Part shown: positions 51,899-61,486 of the stretch, one piece after another
Layout: each line of letters starts with the position of its first letter
Position numbering within the stretch: position 1 is the stretch's first letter
Assembly (NCBI RefSeq): GCF_014645355.1
Contig: NZ_BMLS01000002.1
Coordinates: 124,001 to 188,000 of the forward strand
Source of the DNA: Bowmanella pacifica
GTDB lineage: Bacteria; Pseudomonadota; Gammaproteobacteria; Enterobacterales; Alteromonadaceae
Direction of reading: 5' to 3'
DNA: 64,000 nt
Program-made: the position numbers and the translations under genes
Notes under the pieces: model-generated
Database searches by the model: none
Seen by the model: only the letters and a program-made list of their open reading frames with translations
What the model was told of the DNA's origin: nothing

Positions 51899-53140
51899 AT
51901 GCCCACTAAACACATTTTCGCAGTTGCCTTATTGGCAGGCGCAGTCAGCCTGCTCAGCGCCTGCGGATCCGAACCAAGCACAGCACCACAAATGCACGCC
52001 CCGCAAGTATCCGTTGCCCCGGTTATCAGCCAGCGCATTACCGAATGGGACGAGTTCACTGGCCGCCTGGAGGCACCACAAACCGTGGAGCTGCGCCCCA
52101 GAGTATCAGGTTACATCGACATGGTGGCCTTTGAGTAGGGGGCTCTGGTTAAGGCCGGTGACCCTTTATTCTTTATTGATAATCAGCCTTTTAAAGCCGA
52201 AGTCAGGCGTTTAGAAGGTGAGCTTGAACAAGCCCAGAGCCAGGCCGAGCTGGCAAAGAGTGAATACGCTCGCGCGCAGAAATTGGCTGCACAATCGGCA
52301 ATATCAGAGGAGATACTGGATAATCGCCGTGCTCAACTGCAGCAAGCCAATGCCCGGATTCATTCGGTGGCCGCCGCCCTGGATGTTGCCCGATTAAATC
52401 GTGGTTACACCCGGGTAGAGGCCCCCATTTCCGGCCGAGTATCCCGCGCCTTAATCACTAAGGGCAACTACGTTAATGCCGGTCAAAGCCTGCTGACGAC
52501 TATTGTCTCCACCGACAAGGTATACGCCTACTTTGACGCCGATGAACAGACGTACCTGCACTACCTGAAACTGGCTAAGGAAGGCAGCCGTGCCAGTGCC
52601 CGGGATACCGAGCATCCGGTGTTTATGGGATTAGCCAGTGACAGCGGTCACCCCCATGCCGGTGTGGTGAACTTTATGGATAATCAGATTAACCCTGCCA
52701 CCGGCACGATCCGTGCCCGCGCCGTTTTTAACAATGATGAAGGCCAGTTTTTGCCTGGCTTGTTTGCCCGTATCAAACTCACAGGCAGCGCCAGCTATAA
52801 AGGTATTTTGATTGAGGACAAGGCCATAGGCACAGACCTTAGTAACAGGTTTGTATTGGTGCTGGATGACGCCAATCAGGTGCAATACCGGGCCGTCGAA
52901 TTAGGCGAGAAACTGCAAGGTCTGCGCATTATCAAATCCGGCTTAACCGCCAGCGATAAAATTGTCGTCAATGGCCTGCAACGGGTACGCCCCGGTAGTG
53001 AGGTTAACCCGCAGCTGGTAAATATGACCAGTACGCAAAAGCTTGAACAATTACAAGCCATGCAAGCGCGTCTGGACGCACACTTTCCCGACACTCAACT
53101 GGCCTGGCAGTCGCGTCTGACCAGCGAGTTCGGAGGCTAA
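51899..53140 (+). pseudogene. RND efflux adaptor (membrane fusion protein) interrupted by in-frame amber codon
   Basis: The frame from ATG 51899 (GGAGAG upstream) to TAA 53140 spans 414 codons including the terminator, the normal length of a MexE/AcrA-type adaptor. It begins with a lipobox (LLSACGS) and the first barrel strand region (DEFTGRLEAPQ, VELRPRVSGYI), but codon 80 is TAG (52136-52138), located at FE-stop-GALVKAGDPLFFID where homologues have Glu, Lys or Gln. The same frame then continues as a typical adaptor with coiled coil, lipoyl (RVEAPISGRVSRA) and membrane-proximal parts. So a single-base nonsense mutation has truncated it, unless it is read through or a sequencing error. The intact pump and outer-membrane genes follow. 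Confidence 0.85.
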
Positions 53141-53141
53141 G

Positions 53142-56100
53142 ATGAACTTTTCCCAGTTCTTTATCCAGCGTCCTATCTTTGCCGGTGTACTGTCGCTAAT
53201 GATCTTTATCGCCGGTGCCCTGGCGGTTTGGAAGCTGCCTATTACCGAATACCCGGAAGTGGTGCCCCCCACTGTGGTAGTGACAGCCAATTACCCTGGT
53301 GCCAATCCAAAAGTGATTGCCGAGACGGTCGCTTCACCATTGGAGCAAGAGATTAACGGCGTGGAAGATATGCTGTATATGTCCTCCTCAGCCACCTCCG
53401 ATGGACGTATGACCCTCACTATCACCTTTGCCATAGGTACCGACCCGGACGATGCCACAACCTTAGTGCAAAACCGGGTCAACCGGGCCATACCGCGCTT
53501 ACCACAGGAAGTGCAGCGCCTGGGTGTAGTCACGGAAAAATCCTCACCAGATCTGACCATGGTGGTGCACCTGATCTCCCCGGATGAACGATACGATATG
53601 CTGTATCTGTCCAACTATGCCCACCAAAACGTCAAGGACGAACTGGCGCGTATCGAAGGCGTGGGCAGCACACAACAGTGGGGCGCAGGCGAGTTCAGTA
53701 TGCGGGTGTGGCTGGATCCAGAGAAAGTCGCCGCCCTGAACCTTAATCCCGGTGATGTGGTAGCCGCAATTCGCGCACAGAACCAGCAGGCCGCAGCAGG
53801 CAGCCTTGGCGCACAGCCAGCCGGTGACAGCGACTTTCAATTGCTGATCAATGTCAAAGGCCGTCTGGCAGATGAAGAAGAGTTTGCCAATATCATCGTT
53901 AAGGTTGGCGAAGATGGCCAAATATCCCGTATTCGTGATGTAGGCCGGGTGGAGCTGGGTTCAAGTTTCTACGCCCTGCGCTCGCTACTGAACAACCAGC
54001 CGGCAGTGGCCATCGGGGTGTTCCAGGCCCCTGGTTCCAACGCCATCCAGATTTCAGATGATGTGCGGGCCACCATGGCTGAGCTTAAAAAGACCTTCCC
54101 GCAAGGCGTGGACTACCGGATTGTCTATGACCCCACCGTTTTTGTGCGCGGCTCTATTAAAGCCGTAATCAACACCCTGCTAGAGGCCGTCTTGTTGGTA
54201 GTGTTAGTGGTAGTGCTATTTTTGCAAACCTGGCGTGCGTCCATTATTCCTCTGGTGGCCGTACCTATCTCACTGGTGGGCACCTTTGCCATTATGCATC
54301 TGATGGGTTTTTCCTTAAATGCGCTGTCGCTGTTTGGTCTGGTACTTGCCATAGGCATTGTGGTGGATGACGCCATAGTCGTAGTGGAAAACGTTGAGCG
54401 CAACATTCAGGATGGGCTAAGCCCGGTTGAAGCCACCAAACAAGCCATGCGTGAGGTAACTGGGCCTATTGTGGCCACTACCCTGGTACTGGCCGCGGTG
54501 TTTATTCCTACCGCCTTTATGTCCGGGCTGACCGGTCAGTTTTACAAGCAATTTGCGCTAACCATCACCATCTCAACCGTTATTTCGGCTTTTAACTCGC
54601 TGACCTTAAGTCCAGCGCTGTCGGCGCTACTACTGAAAAGCCACAATGCCCCTAAAGATTGGCTGACCAGGGGGATGGATAAGGCCTTTGGTAGCTGGTT
54701 GTTTAACCCATTCAACCGTTTATTTGAACGCGGCGCTAAAAGTTACACCCAAGGCGTAAGCAAACTGGTGCGTATGAGTGGCATTATTCTGGTGTTATAC
54801 GCTGGCCTGATGGCACTGACCTATCAGCAGTTCTCGAGCACCCCAACAGGGTATGTACCGGGACAGGACAAAATGTATCTGGTTTCTTTTGCCCAGCTCC
54901 CCGATGCAGCTTCGCTGGACAGAACCGAAGCAGTGATTCGTGAAATGTCAGACATTATGCTTAAACACCCTGGTGTGGCGAATGCGGTGGCCTTTCCAGG
55001 CCTGAATATTAACGGCTTTACCAACAGTCCCAGCAGCGGCATTGTCTTTGCTGCACTGAAACCTTTTGACGAGCGGACCAGCCCTGAACTTTCTGCCGGT
55101 GCCATTGCTGCTCAATTAAATCAGCAGTTTGGTGCTATTCAGGGTGCCTTTATTGCTATCTTCCCCCCGCCACCAGTACAGGGGCTGGGTACGATTGGCG
55201 GCTTCAGGTTGCAAATTCAGGATAGAGCCAGTCTGGGTTATGAAGAGCTGTACCGGATCACTCAGGAAGTCATAGGCAAAGCCTGGGCCGCCCCCGAGCT
55301 AACAGGTAACTTTACCAGCTTCCAGGTTAACGTACCGCAACTGGATATTAACTTGGATCGCACCAAGGCCATGAGCCAGGGTGTGGATATGAATAGCCTG
55401 TTCCAGACCATGCAAGCCTATCTGGGATCGGTTTACGTCAACGACTTCAACCAATTTGGTCGAACTTATCAGGTTAATGTGCAGGCCGACGAGCGCTTCC
55501 GTCAGGAGCCTGAACAAATAAGCCAACTCAAGGTGCGTAATCAGGACGGCCATATGATCCCGCTGGGCTCATTTTTAAACGCCCAGCATAGCGCCGGGCC
55601 GGATCGGGTCATGCACTACAACGCCTACCCAACTGCCGAAGTTAATGGTGCTCCCGCACCAGGCTACAGTTCAGGCCAGGCTAAGGCGGCCATTGAGCGC
55701 ATCCTGAACGAAACGCTGCCACTGGGCATGAGCTATGAATGGACCGAACTGACCTATCAGCAGATCCTTGCTGGTAATACCGCCATGTTGGTCTTTCCGC
55801 TCGTGGTGCTGTTAGTATTCCTGGTGCTGGCGGCTCAGTATGAAAGCCTGACATTACCGCTGGCGATCATTCTGATTGTACCTATGACGCTGCTGTCGGC
55901 CATGACCGGGGTCATCATCTACGGGGGTGATAACAACATCTTCACTCAGATAGGCTTTATTGTGCTGGTAGGGCTGGCGACCAAAAACGCTATATTGATT
56001 GTCGAGTTTGCCAAAGAACTGGAGGACAAAGGTCTGAGCACTCTGGATGCCATCAAGGAAGCCAGCCGCCTGCGTCTGCGCCCCATTCTGATGACGTCCA

Positions 56101-56315
56101 TCGCCTTTATTATGGGGGTGGTGCCTATGGTATTGTCATCCGGTGCCGGTGCAGAAATGCGCCAGGCCATGGGTGTGGCAGTATTCTCCGGCATGATTGG
56201 GGTAACCATATTTGGCTTGATTCTGACCCCGGTGTTCTATCACTTGTTGAGAAAACGCAAGGCGAAAAAACAAGCCCAGCATGATGCCATGCAGGGAGCT
56301 CTGGCCCATGACTAA
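53142..56315 (+). CDS. RND multidrug efflux permease (MexF/AcrB-like)
   Basis: 1057 residues. It opens with NFSQFFIQRPIFAGVLSLMI, the standard HAE1 family N-terminus. The proton-relay Asp pair is in LAIGIVVDDAIVVVENVER of the fourth membrane helix. Two large periplasmic loops and twelve membrane helices are present, with a C-terminal VVPMVLSSGAGAEMRQAMG motif. It should extrude hydrophobic drugs through a tripartite complex spanning both membranes. Its ATG is 1 nt after the adaptor stop codon, and its 3' end overlaps the outer-membrane gene by 8 nt. The pump is intact although the adaptor gene carries a nonsense codon. Confidence 0.96.
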   Translation: MNFSQFFIQRPIFAGVLSLMIFIAGALAVWKLPITEYPEVVPPTVVVTANYPGANPKVIAETVASPLEQEINGVEDMLYMSSSATSDGRMTLTITFAIGTDPDDATTLVQNRVNRAIPRLPQEVQRLGVVTEKSSPDLTMVVHLISPDERYDMLYLSNYAHQNVKDELARIEGVGSTQQWGAGEFSMRVWLDPEKVAALNLNPGDVVAAIRAQNQQAAAGSLGAQPAGDSDFQLLINVKGRLADEEEFANIIVKVGEDGQISRIRDVGRVELGSSFYALRSLLNNQPAVAIGVFQAPGSNAIQISDDVRATMAELKKTFPQGVDYRIVYDPTVFVRGSIKAVINTLLEAVLLVVLVVVLFLQTWRASIIPLVAVPISLVGTFAIMHLMGFSLNALSLFGLVLAIGIVVDDAIVVVENVERNIQDGLSPVEATKQAMREVTGPIVATTLVLAAVFIPTAFMSGLTGQFYKQFALTITISTVISAFNSLTLSPALSALLLKSHNAPKDWLTRGMDKAFGSWLFNPFNRLFERGAKSYTQGVSKLVRMSGIILVLYAGLMALTYQQFSSTPTGYVPGQDKMYLVSFAQLPDAASLDRTEAVIREMSDIMLKHPGVANAVAFPGLNINGFTNSPSSGIVFAALKPFDERTSPELSAGAIAAQLNQQFGAIQGAFIAIFPPPPVQGLGTIGGFRLQIQDRASLGYEELYRITQEVIGKAWAAPELTGNFTSFQVNVPQLDINLDRTKAMSQGVDMNSLFQTMQAYLGSVYVNDFNQFGRTYQVNVQADERFRQEPEQISQLKVRNQDGHMIPLGSFLNAQHSAGPDRVMHYNAYPTAEVNGAPAPGYSSGQAKAAIERILNETLPLGMSYEWTELTYQQILAGNTAMLVFPLVVLLVFLVLAAQYESLTLPLAIILIVPMTLLSAMTGVIIYGGDNNIFTQIGFIVLVGLATKNAILIVEFAKELEDKGLSTLDAIKEASRLRLRPILMTSIAFIMGVVPMVLSSGAGAEMRQAMGVAVFSGMIGVTIFGLILTPVFYHLLRKRKAKKQAQHDAMQGALAHD

Positions 56316-57720
56316 ATTTATCCAAATACCATTGGCCGCTTTGACTGTGGCAGTGCTCAGCGCTTGTGCAGTTGGGCCGGATTACCAGGCCCCTGAGTTA
56401 AAGGCCAACGAACTAACCAACCTGACTGCCGCTGTGCCTTCAGGGGGGAGTCAGGAGCCACTTTGGTGGCGCCAGTTTGATGACCCTCAACTTAATCAGC
56501 TGATTGAAGCGACCCTGCAAAACAATCCGTCCCTGGCTGTGGCAAGGGCCAATGTAGATGCCGCGTATGCGCAATTTATGGATATCAGTAATGATATTCT
56601 GCCGCACGGCGATATACAGGCGCTTCATCAGGCGCAAAACCAGCGAGTGCCAGGTATGGGCGATGCGCGAATACACAGCCGTTCTGCCCGTTTAGGCGTG
56701 AACCTGAATTGGACACTGGATTTGTTTGGCAAACTGCGCCGCGCAACCGAAGCGGCCGAGGCGGATGCTCAGGCCAGCGAGCAAGCCTGGCAGGATGTTC
56801 GTGTCAGTTTGCTGGCCGAGGTAGCCAACCAATATGCCACGAGTCAGGCCCTGAGTAGTCGCATTGAGGTTGCCAAACAAAACCTGCACAGCCTGACAAA
56901 AACCCGCGTCATTATTCAGGCCAGGCTAGACTCCGGCTATGCCTCGCAACTGGATTTGTTGCGAATGGATGCGCAGTTAAAAGGAGTGGAAGCCAACATT
57001 CCCATGCTGGAGGCGCAGCGTCTTCGCAGCCGTAATGCCCTGCTTGCCCTGGCGGGCGGCAGCCAACAACTGCCCGATTGGCAATGGCAGGACAGAGCCT
57101 TACCAAGGCTTTCACACCCCGTAGCCATTAACCAGCCCGACAGACTGTTACAGGCGCGTCCGGATGTAAAACAAGCTGAGCGCCAATTGGCCGCTGCCAC
57201 GGCGCGTATCGGCGTTGCAACGGCAGCTCGCTATCCAGAGTTGTCGGTGAATGGCTTTCTGGGCTTTCTATCCTTAGGCGGTACTCACTTTGACAGCCAG
57301 ACCCGGGCTTGGAGCCTGGCCCCCAGCCTGAGCTTGCCTGTCTTGGATTTGTCCTCAGTGGAAGCGCAAATTGATGTGGCAAATGCCAGACAGCGGGCAG
57401 CGCTGGCCAACCTTCAGCACAACTGGTTGAGCGCCGTGGCAGACGCACAATCAGCCCTGACGGATTACAGTCACAGTCAGCAGCAAAGTCATTTGTTAGA
57501 AGCCCAGGTCGATGCCAGTCAGCAAGCCCTGCAACTGGCGCAGTGGCAGTATGACGCCGGCGCCATTGAACTGCTGGATCTTTTGGACAGCCAGCGCACC
57601 TTACTGGCCGCCCGTGACAACCTGGTTCAGGCCCAACACCGAACCTTTAGTGCGCTAACCGGGGTATACACCGCCTTTGGCGGCAGCTTAGCCCAACCTG
57701 AGCTACTGGCCAGTCACTAA
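56308..57720 (+). CDS. Outer-membrane efflux lipoprotein (OprM/OprN-like, NodT family)
   Basis: 470 residues from MTKFIQIPLAALTVAVL, with a lipobox (LSACAVGPDY, acylated Cys). GPDYQAP and LWWRQFDDPQLNQLIEATLQNNPSLAVARANV are the standard N-terminal blocks of the TolC-like RND outer-membrane factors; two repeats of long helices follow, with RPDVKQAERQLAAATARIGVA in the middle. It provides the exit channel for the pump. ATG 56308 overlaps the permease gene end by 8 nt, so expression is coupled. The operon ends at a terminator 15 nt downstream. Confidence 0.94.
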   Translation: MTKFIQIPLAALTVAVLSACAVGPDYQAPELKANELTNLTAAVPSGGSQEPLWWRQFDDPQLNQLIEATLQNNPSLAVARANVDAAYAQFMDISNDILPHGDIQALHQAQNQRVPGMGDARIHSRSARLGVNLNWTLDLFGKLRRATEAAEADAQASEQAWQDVRVSLLAEVANQYATSQALSSRIEVAKQNLHSLTKTRVIIQARLDSGYASQLDLLRMDAQLKGVEANIPMLEAQRLRSRNALLALAGGSQQLPDWQWQDRALPRLSHPVAINQPDRLLQARPDVKQAERQLAAATARIGVATAARYPELSVNGFLGFLSLGGTHFDSQTRAWSLAPSLSLPVLDLSSVEAQIDVANARQRAALANLQHNWLSAVADAQSALTDYSHSQQQSHLLEAQVDASQQALQLAQWQYDAGAIELLDLLDSQRTLLAARDNLVQAQHRTFSALTGVYTAFGGSLAQPELLASH

Positions 57721-57734
57721 CCCTTTCCCCTTTT

Positions 57735-57789
57735 GAGGCACCCGGTGGCAACCGTCCCTCCAAGCCAAACGCCGGGCTGCCTCATTTTT
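57735..57789 (+). terminator. Terminator of the RND operon
   Basis: GAGGCAcCCGG pairs with CCGGgcTGCCTC around a large loop and is followed by ATTTTTA, 15 nt after the outer-membrane gene stop. Confidence 0.75.
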
Positions 57790-57910
57790 ACCTCACCGCC
57801 TAAGTTTAAGCCTGATTCAGTTAAGGTTAAGGGCATGGGGCCTATAACCCTAAAATAGGTTGAGCTTCTGCACATATTTAAGCAGACAGGTTTACTAAAG
57901 GAGGCACACC

Positions 57911-59362
57911 ATGCTTACCCTACCTTACTGGAAAGCACATTTACGGCTGCTGGCATTGCTGTTGCTGGGATTTTCCCTGGTTTCCATTAACAGCGTTTCG
58001 GCACAGGAAGTCACAGTAGTCGAGGAAGAAGAAGCACTGGATGTGGAAGAGCTGGATGCCTTGTTAGCCCCCGTCGCGCTTTATCCGGATACCTTGCTGT
58101 CACATATTTTGATAGCCGCCAGCTATCCCTTGGAAGTGGTGGAAGCCGCACGCTGGCGGGAGAAAAACGCCGACCTGGATGCCGAAGACGTGCTCAAAGC
58201 CAGTGAAAGCAAAGATTGGGATCCCAGCATCAAGGCGCTGTTGCCTTTTTCGGATTTATTGCGCCGCATGAGCGAGGATCTAGACTGGACCCAGGATCTC
58301 GGTGAAGCCAATCTGGCTGACGAAGAGCAGGTATTAGCACGTATCCAGCATCTGCGCCGCCAGGCTTACAGTGAGGGTAACCTGTCCAGTAATGAGCATG
58401 TGGTGGTGGAAGAAGAGCCAGAAGTCATACGTATCGAAACGGTCAAACGCGAAGTGGTTTATGTGCCTTACTATGACAGCCGCTCTGTGTATGGTGACTG
58501 GTGGTGGCATCGCCCACCTGTGTATTGGCCATCGAGCGGATTATCTGTCGGCATTGATTGGGGACATAGTGTATGGGTGCGCCCTACTTTCTATTTCAGT
58601 GCCTTTCACTGGCACAACAGCCATATTGTGGTGAACTACGACTATTACCGCAGCCGCCACTACAATTACCCCAGCCATTATTGGTACCGCTACGATGCCA
58701 AACGCTGGCACCATAATATCCACCACAGACGCGGGGTGCGCTATCACAAGCCACGTGCCTACAGACAAGTGACGTACAACCGCGAAAGTGGTCTTGCTGG
58801 TGGCACTGTGCATGTCAACCGGGTAAAACATGCGCCGAGGCTCAAATCTGTTGAGCGACGCACCCATAACAGGGACGTCCAGCACCTGCGTCAGACAAAG
58901 CCGCGCAAAGAGATCATTCGCCACACAGATAAGCCACTAGTCAGCCGCTCACATCAAGGTCTGGCCCCAAAAAGAGATATAGACAAAGCCAGACGACAAG
59001 TAGACCGCAGCTCGCCTCGGGCTCACAACCCCGCCTCGGCTGTCGAGCACAAACCACTGCGCACAGAGCCTGTAGTGCGTAGCCAGGAAAAAAGTCTGCG
59101 GCACCAACGCGCCCCTGAACAGCGTAGGGATAAAAACACTTATCGCACCCAAACCAGAAACGCCAATGGCTTTAGCGCATCGACCGAAACCCGCAGGCAC
59201 AGCTACCAGCAACAAAGTAAGCCGGCTCGCCAAATAAATCAGCAACAAAATCGGGCCAAGGCGGAACGCAGGCAATCCAGCCATCGCGAACGGGTCAAAC
59301 AGAGCCGTAGCCGAGAGTCAGTGAAACACAACGGCCGCGAACGACATAATCAACGGGATTAA
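57911..59362 (+). CDS. DUF3300-domain protein with long basic tail
   Basis: 483 residues with a signal peptide (LLALLLLGFSLVSINSVSA). Residues ~40-200 match DUF3300: LLAPVALYPDTLLSHILIAA, VVEAARWREKNADL, DWDPSIKALLPFSDLL and later VVYVPYYDSRSVYG. The following ~110 residues are rich in His, Tyr and Trp, and the final ~180 are very rich in Arg, His, Gln and Ser, ending RERHNQRD; this tail is strongly positive and looks disordered. The family is uncharacterised and exported. The His-rich stretch might bind metal or anionic polymers, which is inference. AAAGGAGG precedes the ATG by a few nt. It stands alone. Confidence 0.88.
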   Translation: MLTLPYWKAHLRLLALLLLGFSLVSINSVSAQEVTVVEEEEALDVEELDALLAPVALYPDTLLSHILIAASYPLEVVEAARWREKNADLDAEDVLKASESKDWDPSIKALLPFSDLLRRMSEDLDWTQDLGEANLADEEQVLARIQHLRRQAYSEGNLSSNEHVVVEEEPEVIRIETVKREVVYVPYYDSRSVYGDWWWHRPPVYWPSSGLSVGIDWGHSVWVRPTFYFSAFHWHNSHIVVNYDYYRSRHYNYPSHYWYRYDAKRWHHNIHHRRGVRYHKPRAYRQVTYNRESGLAGGTVHVNRVKHAPRLKSVERRTHNRDVQHLRQTKPRKEIIRHTDKPLVSRSHQGLAPKRDIDKARRQVDRSSPRAHNPASAVEHKPLRTEPVVRSQEKSLRHQRAPEQRRDKNTYRTQTRNANGFSASTETRRHSYQQQSKPARQINQQQNRAKAERRQSSHRERVKQSRSRESVKHNGRERHNQRD

Positions 59363-59375
59363 CAGCCCGAACCGG

Positions 59376-59402
59376 GCGCCGGGATCCGCTGTCGCCCGGC
59401 GC
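59376..59402 (+). terminator. GC-rich hairpin after the DUF3300 gene
   Basis: GCGCCGGG-atccgctgtcg-CCCGGCGC, 13 nt after the stop codon, followed by TCACTTTC. It may act on transcripts from both directions because the next gene is convergent. Confidence 0.65.
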
Positions 59403-59437
59403 TCACTTTCAGACAGCACGCCTCAGGGCAGACCGAT

Positions 59438-59980
59438 TTACTGCAGCTCAACGGCTTTTATTTTTATCCACGCTTCGCCGCCCTCTTCATCGGTAAGATC
59501 TGGCACAAAGTAAAGAGCGGAAACACTGTCTTTAACAATGCCTTTGTCTGCTGACCAAGCGGGTGTCCAATCTGGTCTGCTGAAGTCTTCGAGCTTAACG
59601 CTAAGGGTTTGCCAATCTGGGGTACTAGGCAACAATGTTTGATAATGAGCGTAACTTTTGTCCCCGTCCCCGCCGTATTCCTTTTGAGAAAGCTTAATCA
59701 CCAGCGGTTTATCGCTTTGATAGGTAAGCTTAAGGCTGTCTACGCCCTGTAGCGATTGATTGGGTAGGTCGTAAATCAACTCCACCCAAGAATTATTCTG
59801 CGCGTCGACACGGGGAACGCGAACAAAGGAAATCGCGACTTCATCTTGTTTGACTAAGGGAGGACTATAGCTGGCCGTACTGCCATGAGGGTCGGTAGCA
59901 TAGCGCCAATCGGCCGGGTTGAGTTCGCCGTGCGCATAAACGCTGGTTAACAATACTGCTACTAGTACTTTGAGCTTCAT
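59438..59980 (-). CDS. Secreted protein with carbohydrate-binding-like beta fold
   Basis: 180 residues with a short signal peptide (LKVLVAVLLTSVYAHG). The mature part is beta-rich with many Trp, Tyr and Asp residues: ISFVRVPRVDAQNNSWVELI, SLKLTYQSDKPLVIKLSQ, WQTLSVKLEDFSRP and SALYFVPDLTDEEGGEAWIK. The last two resemble the closing strands of CIA30/CBM11-type galactose-binding-like modules ('w..v.v.l.dF..P', '.i.f......G.f.id.i'). It may bind a glycan or be a stand-alone envelope module. No catalytic motif is seen. The start follows a good upstream region, and the neighbouring genes give no functional clue. Confidence 0.65.
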   Translation of the reverse strand: MKLKVLVAVLLTSVYAHGELNPADWRYATDPHGSTASYSPPLVKQDEVAISFVRVPRVDAQNNSWVELIYDLPNQSLQGVDSLKLTYQSDKPLVIKLSQKEYGGDGDKSYAHYQTLLPSTPDWQTLSVKLEDFSRPDWTPAWSADKGIVKDSVSALYFVPDLTDEEGGEAWIKIKAVELQ

Positions 59981-60176
59981 AGGTCATTTCCTTATTTTTG
60001 GTCGGCTTTGGTCGCTTACTTGCCGCTATCCAATGATTCCAATTAAATAATCAGCATCCTTGAATGCTTTGTTTTAACTTAAAAAAAAGTCCAACTTCAA
60101 GCGCTCATAGCACTTAAACAACCTCACTGACAAAGCGTCAATATAGAAAGGTCGCAGAACTAAAGCCGGTTGAAAC

Positions 60177-60536
60177 TCAGGCATTTTCCCGGCTATTGAT
60201 GTAGTACAAGTAAGCCAGTCCAACAGGCGCAATAAAGAGCGCCAGCCCCCAGCATATCAACATGGTGAACAACTTAACGATAAGCATCAGTAAGGCATTA
60301 ACAAAGAAGACGTTTTTACCCAGAATGTAATCAATCAGGCTTTCGTAGACGAATCTGGAATAAGGATACAAAAGCGTATTCACCACAAAAAAGGCGATTT
60401 GATCAGCCCTCACCGGGTTGTCCGAATTTAGCATGGCATAGAAGGGCAAAATCAGAAAAAGTGAGCCGAATAGCAAATGGCGCAGATAAACCTGCTTATC
60501 CATACCCGCAAATGTTTTTTGAATAAATTGATTCAT
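60177..60536 (-). CDS. Small polytopic membrane protein of unknown function
   Basis: About 119 residues starting at ATG 60536, which has a perfect AGGAGG 4 nt upstream; the TTG one codon earlier is less likely. Three hydrophobic segments are visible, LLFGSLFLILPFYAML, ALLMLIVKLFTMLICWGLAL and an overlapping LFIAPVGLAYLYYI end, plus a possible amphipathic stretch around residue 55. No known motif is recognised. It lies 33 nt downstream of queH in the same direction and is probably cotranscribed, but a role in queuosine synthesis is not suggested by its sequence. Confidence 0.65.
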   Translation of the reverse strand: MNQFIQKTFAGMDKQVYLRHLLFGSLFLILPFYAMLNSDNPVRADQIAFFVVNTLLYPYSRFVYESLIDYILGKNVFFVNALLMLIVKLFTMLICWGLALFIAPVGLAYLYYINSRENA

Positions 60537-60569
60537 CAATCCTCCTTGATGTTAAAGAAACGCAGCCTG

Positions 60570-61226
60570 TTAACCATAATATTGAACGCCAATTTGAATC
60601 CGTTCACGCCCCTGCTCGCGGCGGTGACGGTTAGTATCACGTAGCGAGTAAACACAGCCGCAATATTCTTGCTGATAAAACTGTTCACGCTTGCTGATTT
60701 CGATCATACGCTGACTGCCGCCAAGCTTGCGCCAGTTGTAATCCCAATATGTGAGGCCGCTGTAATGGGCTGCCGCGCGATGACCACAATCATTAATCTG
60801 CTGCATATCCTTCCAACGGGAAATACCCAGCGAGCTGCTGATCATGCTGTAATTATGTTCATGAGCATAAAGCGCGGTGCGTTCAAAGCGCATATCAAAG
60901 CACATAGTACAGCGAATGCCGCGCTCAGGTTCAAACTCCATGCCTTTAGCGCGGGCAAACCAGTTATCGGTGTCATAATCGGCATCAATAAAAGGCACGT
61001 TATGCTTTTCGGCAAAGCGGATATTTTCTTCCTTGCGGATCTCGTATTCCTTGGCCGGATGGATATTTGGGTTATAGAAAAAAACCGCGTACTCAACGCC
61101 ACTGGCATGAATGGCTTCCATGACCTCCCCTGAACAAGGGGCACAGCAGGAGTGAAGTAATAAACGCTCTTTTTTGGGATCAAAACCATCGGGCAATGGT
61201 AACGGCGTCCGTTTAAGTTCAGTCAT
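60570..61226 (-). CDS. queH: Epoxyqueuosine reductase QueH
   Basis: 218 residues from [20 protein letters not shown] lies 8 nt upstream of this ATG. It has the QueH/DUF208 motifs: [14 protein letters not shown] (metal- and cluster-binding cysteines), [48 protein letters not shown] and [13 protein letters not shown]. QueH is the cobalamin-independent enzyme that reduces epoxyqueuosine to queuosine in tRNAs with GUN anticodons, using an iron-sulfur centre and a second iron site. It replaces QueG in many bacteria. The CC, CxxC and CxC cysteines expected for the active site are all present. Confidence 0.95.
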   Translation of the reverse strand: MTELKRTPLPLPDGFDPKKERLLLHSCCAPCSGEVMEAIHASGVEYAVFFYNPNIHPAKEYEIRKEENIRFAEKHNVPFIDADYDTDNWFARAKGMEFEPERGIRCTMCFDMRFERTALYAHEHNYSMISSSLGISRWKDMQQINDCGHRAAAHYSGLTYWDYNWRKLGGSQRMIEISKREQFYQQEYCGCVYSLRDTNRHRREQGRERIQIGVQYYG

Positions 61227-61486
61227 ACACATCTCCTCCCTGATAATTTCCTTTACCAACACTGGCTGCGCTCGGTCATCAGTCCATGTGTTGGATACAG
61301 CAGGCGCACACCTTATAACCAACACAAGGTTTTGTTAAGTTTGATATCAATTAAAGCGCCATTTTTTTGCTTTTATCTCCCAGGCTCAGACATCCGATAC
61401 CTGTTGAGCAGCTTACATTTGTTAGTCAGCGCCCGCCTATTAGTGATAATGTCAGCCTCTCACCACACACCGCATCTAGGAAGAGC

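Noticed and set aside
52283-53140. Downstream part of the adaptor as a separate functional gene
   Set aside because: It starts in the middle of the coiled coil and lacks signal peptide and first half of the adaptor fold; treated as part of one interrupted gene.
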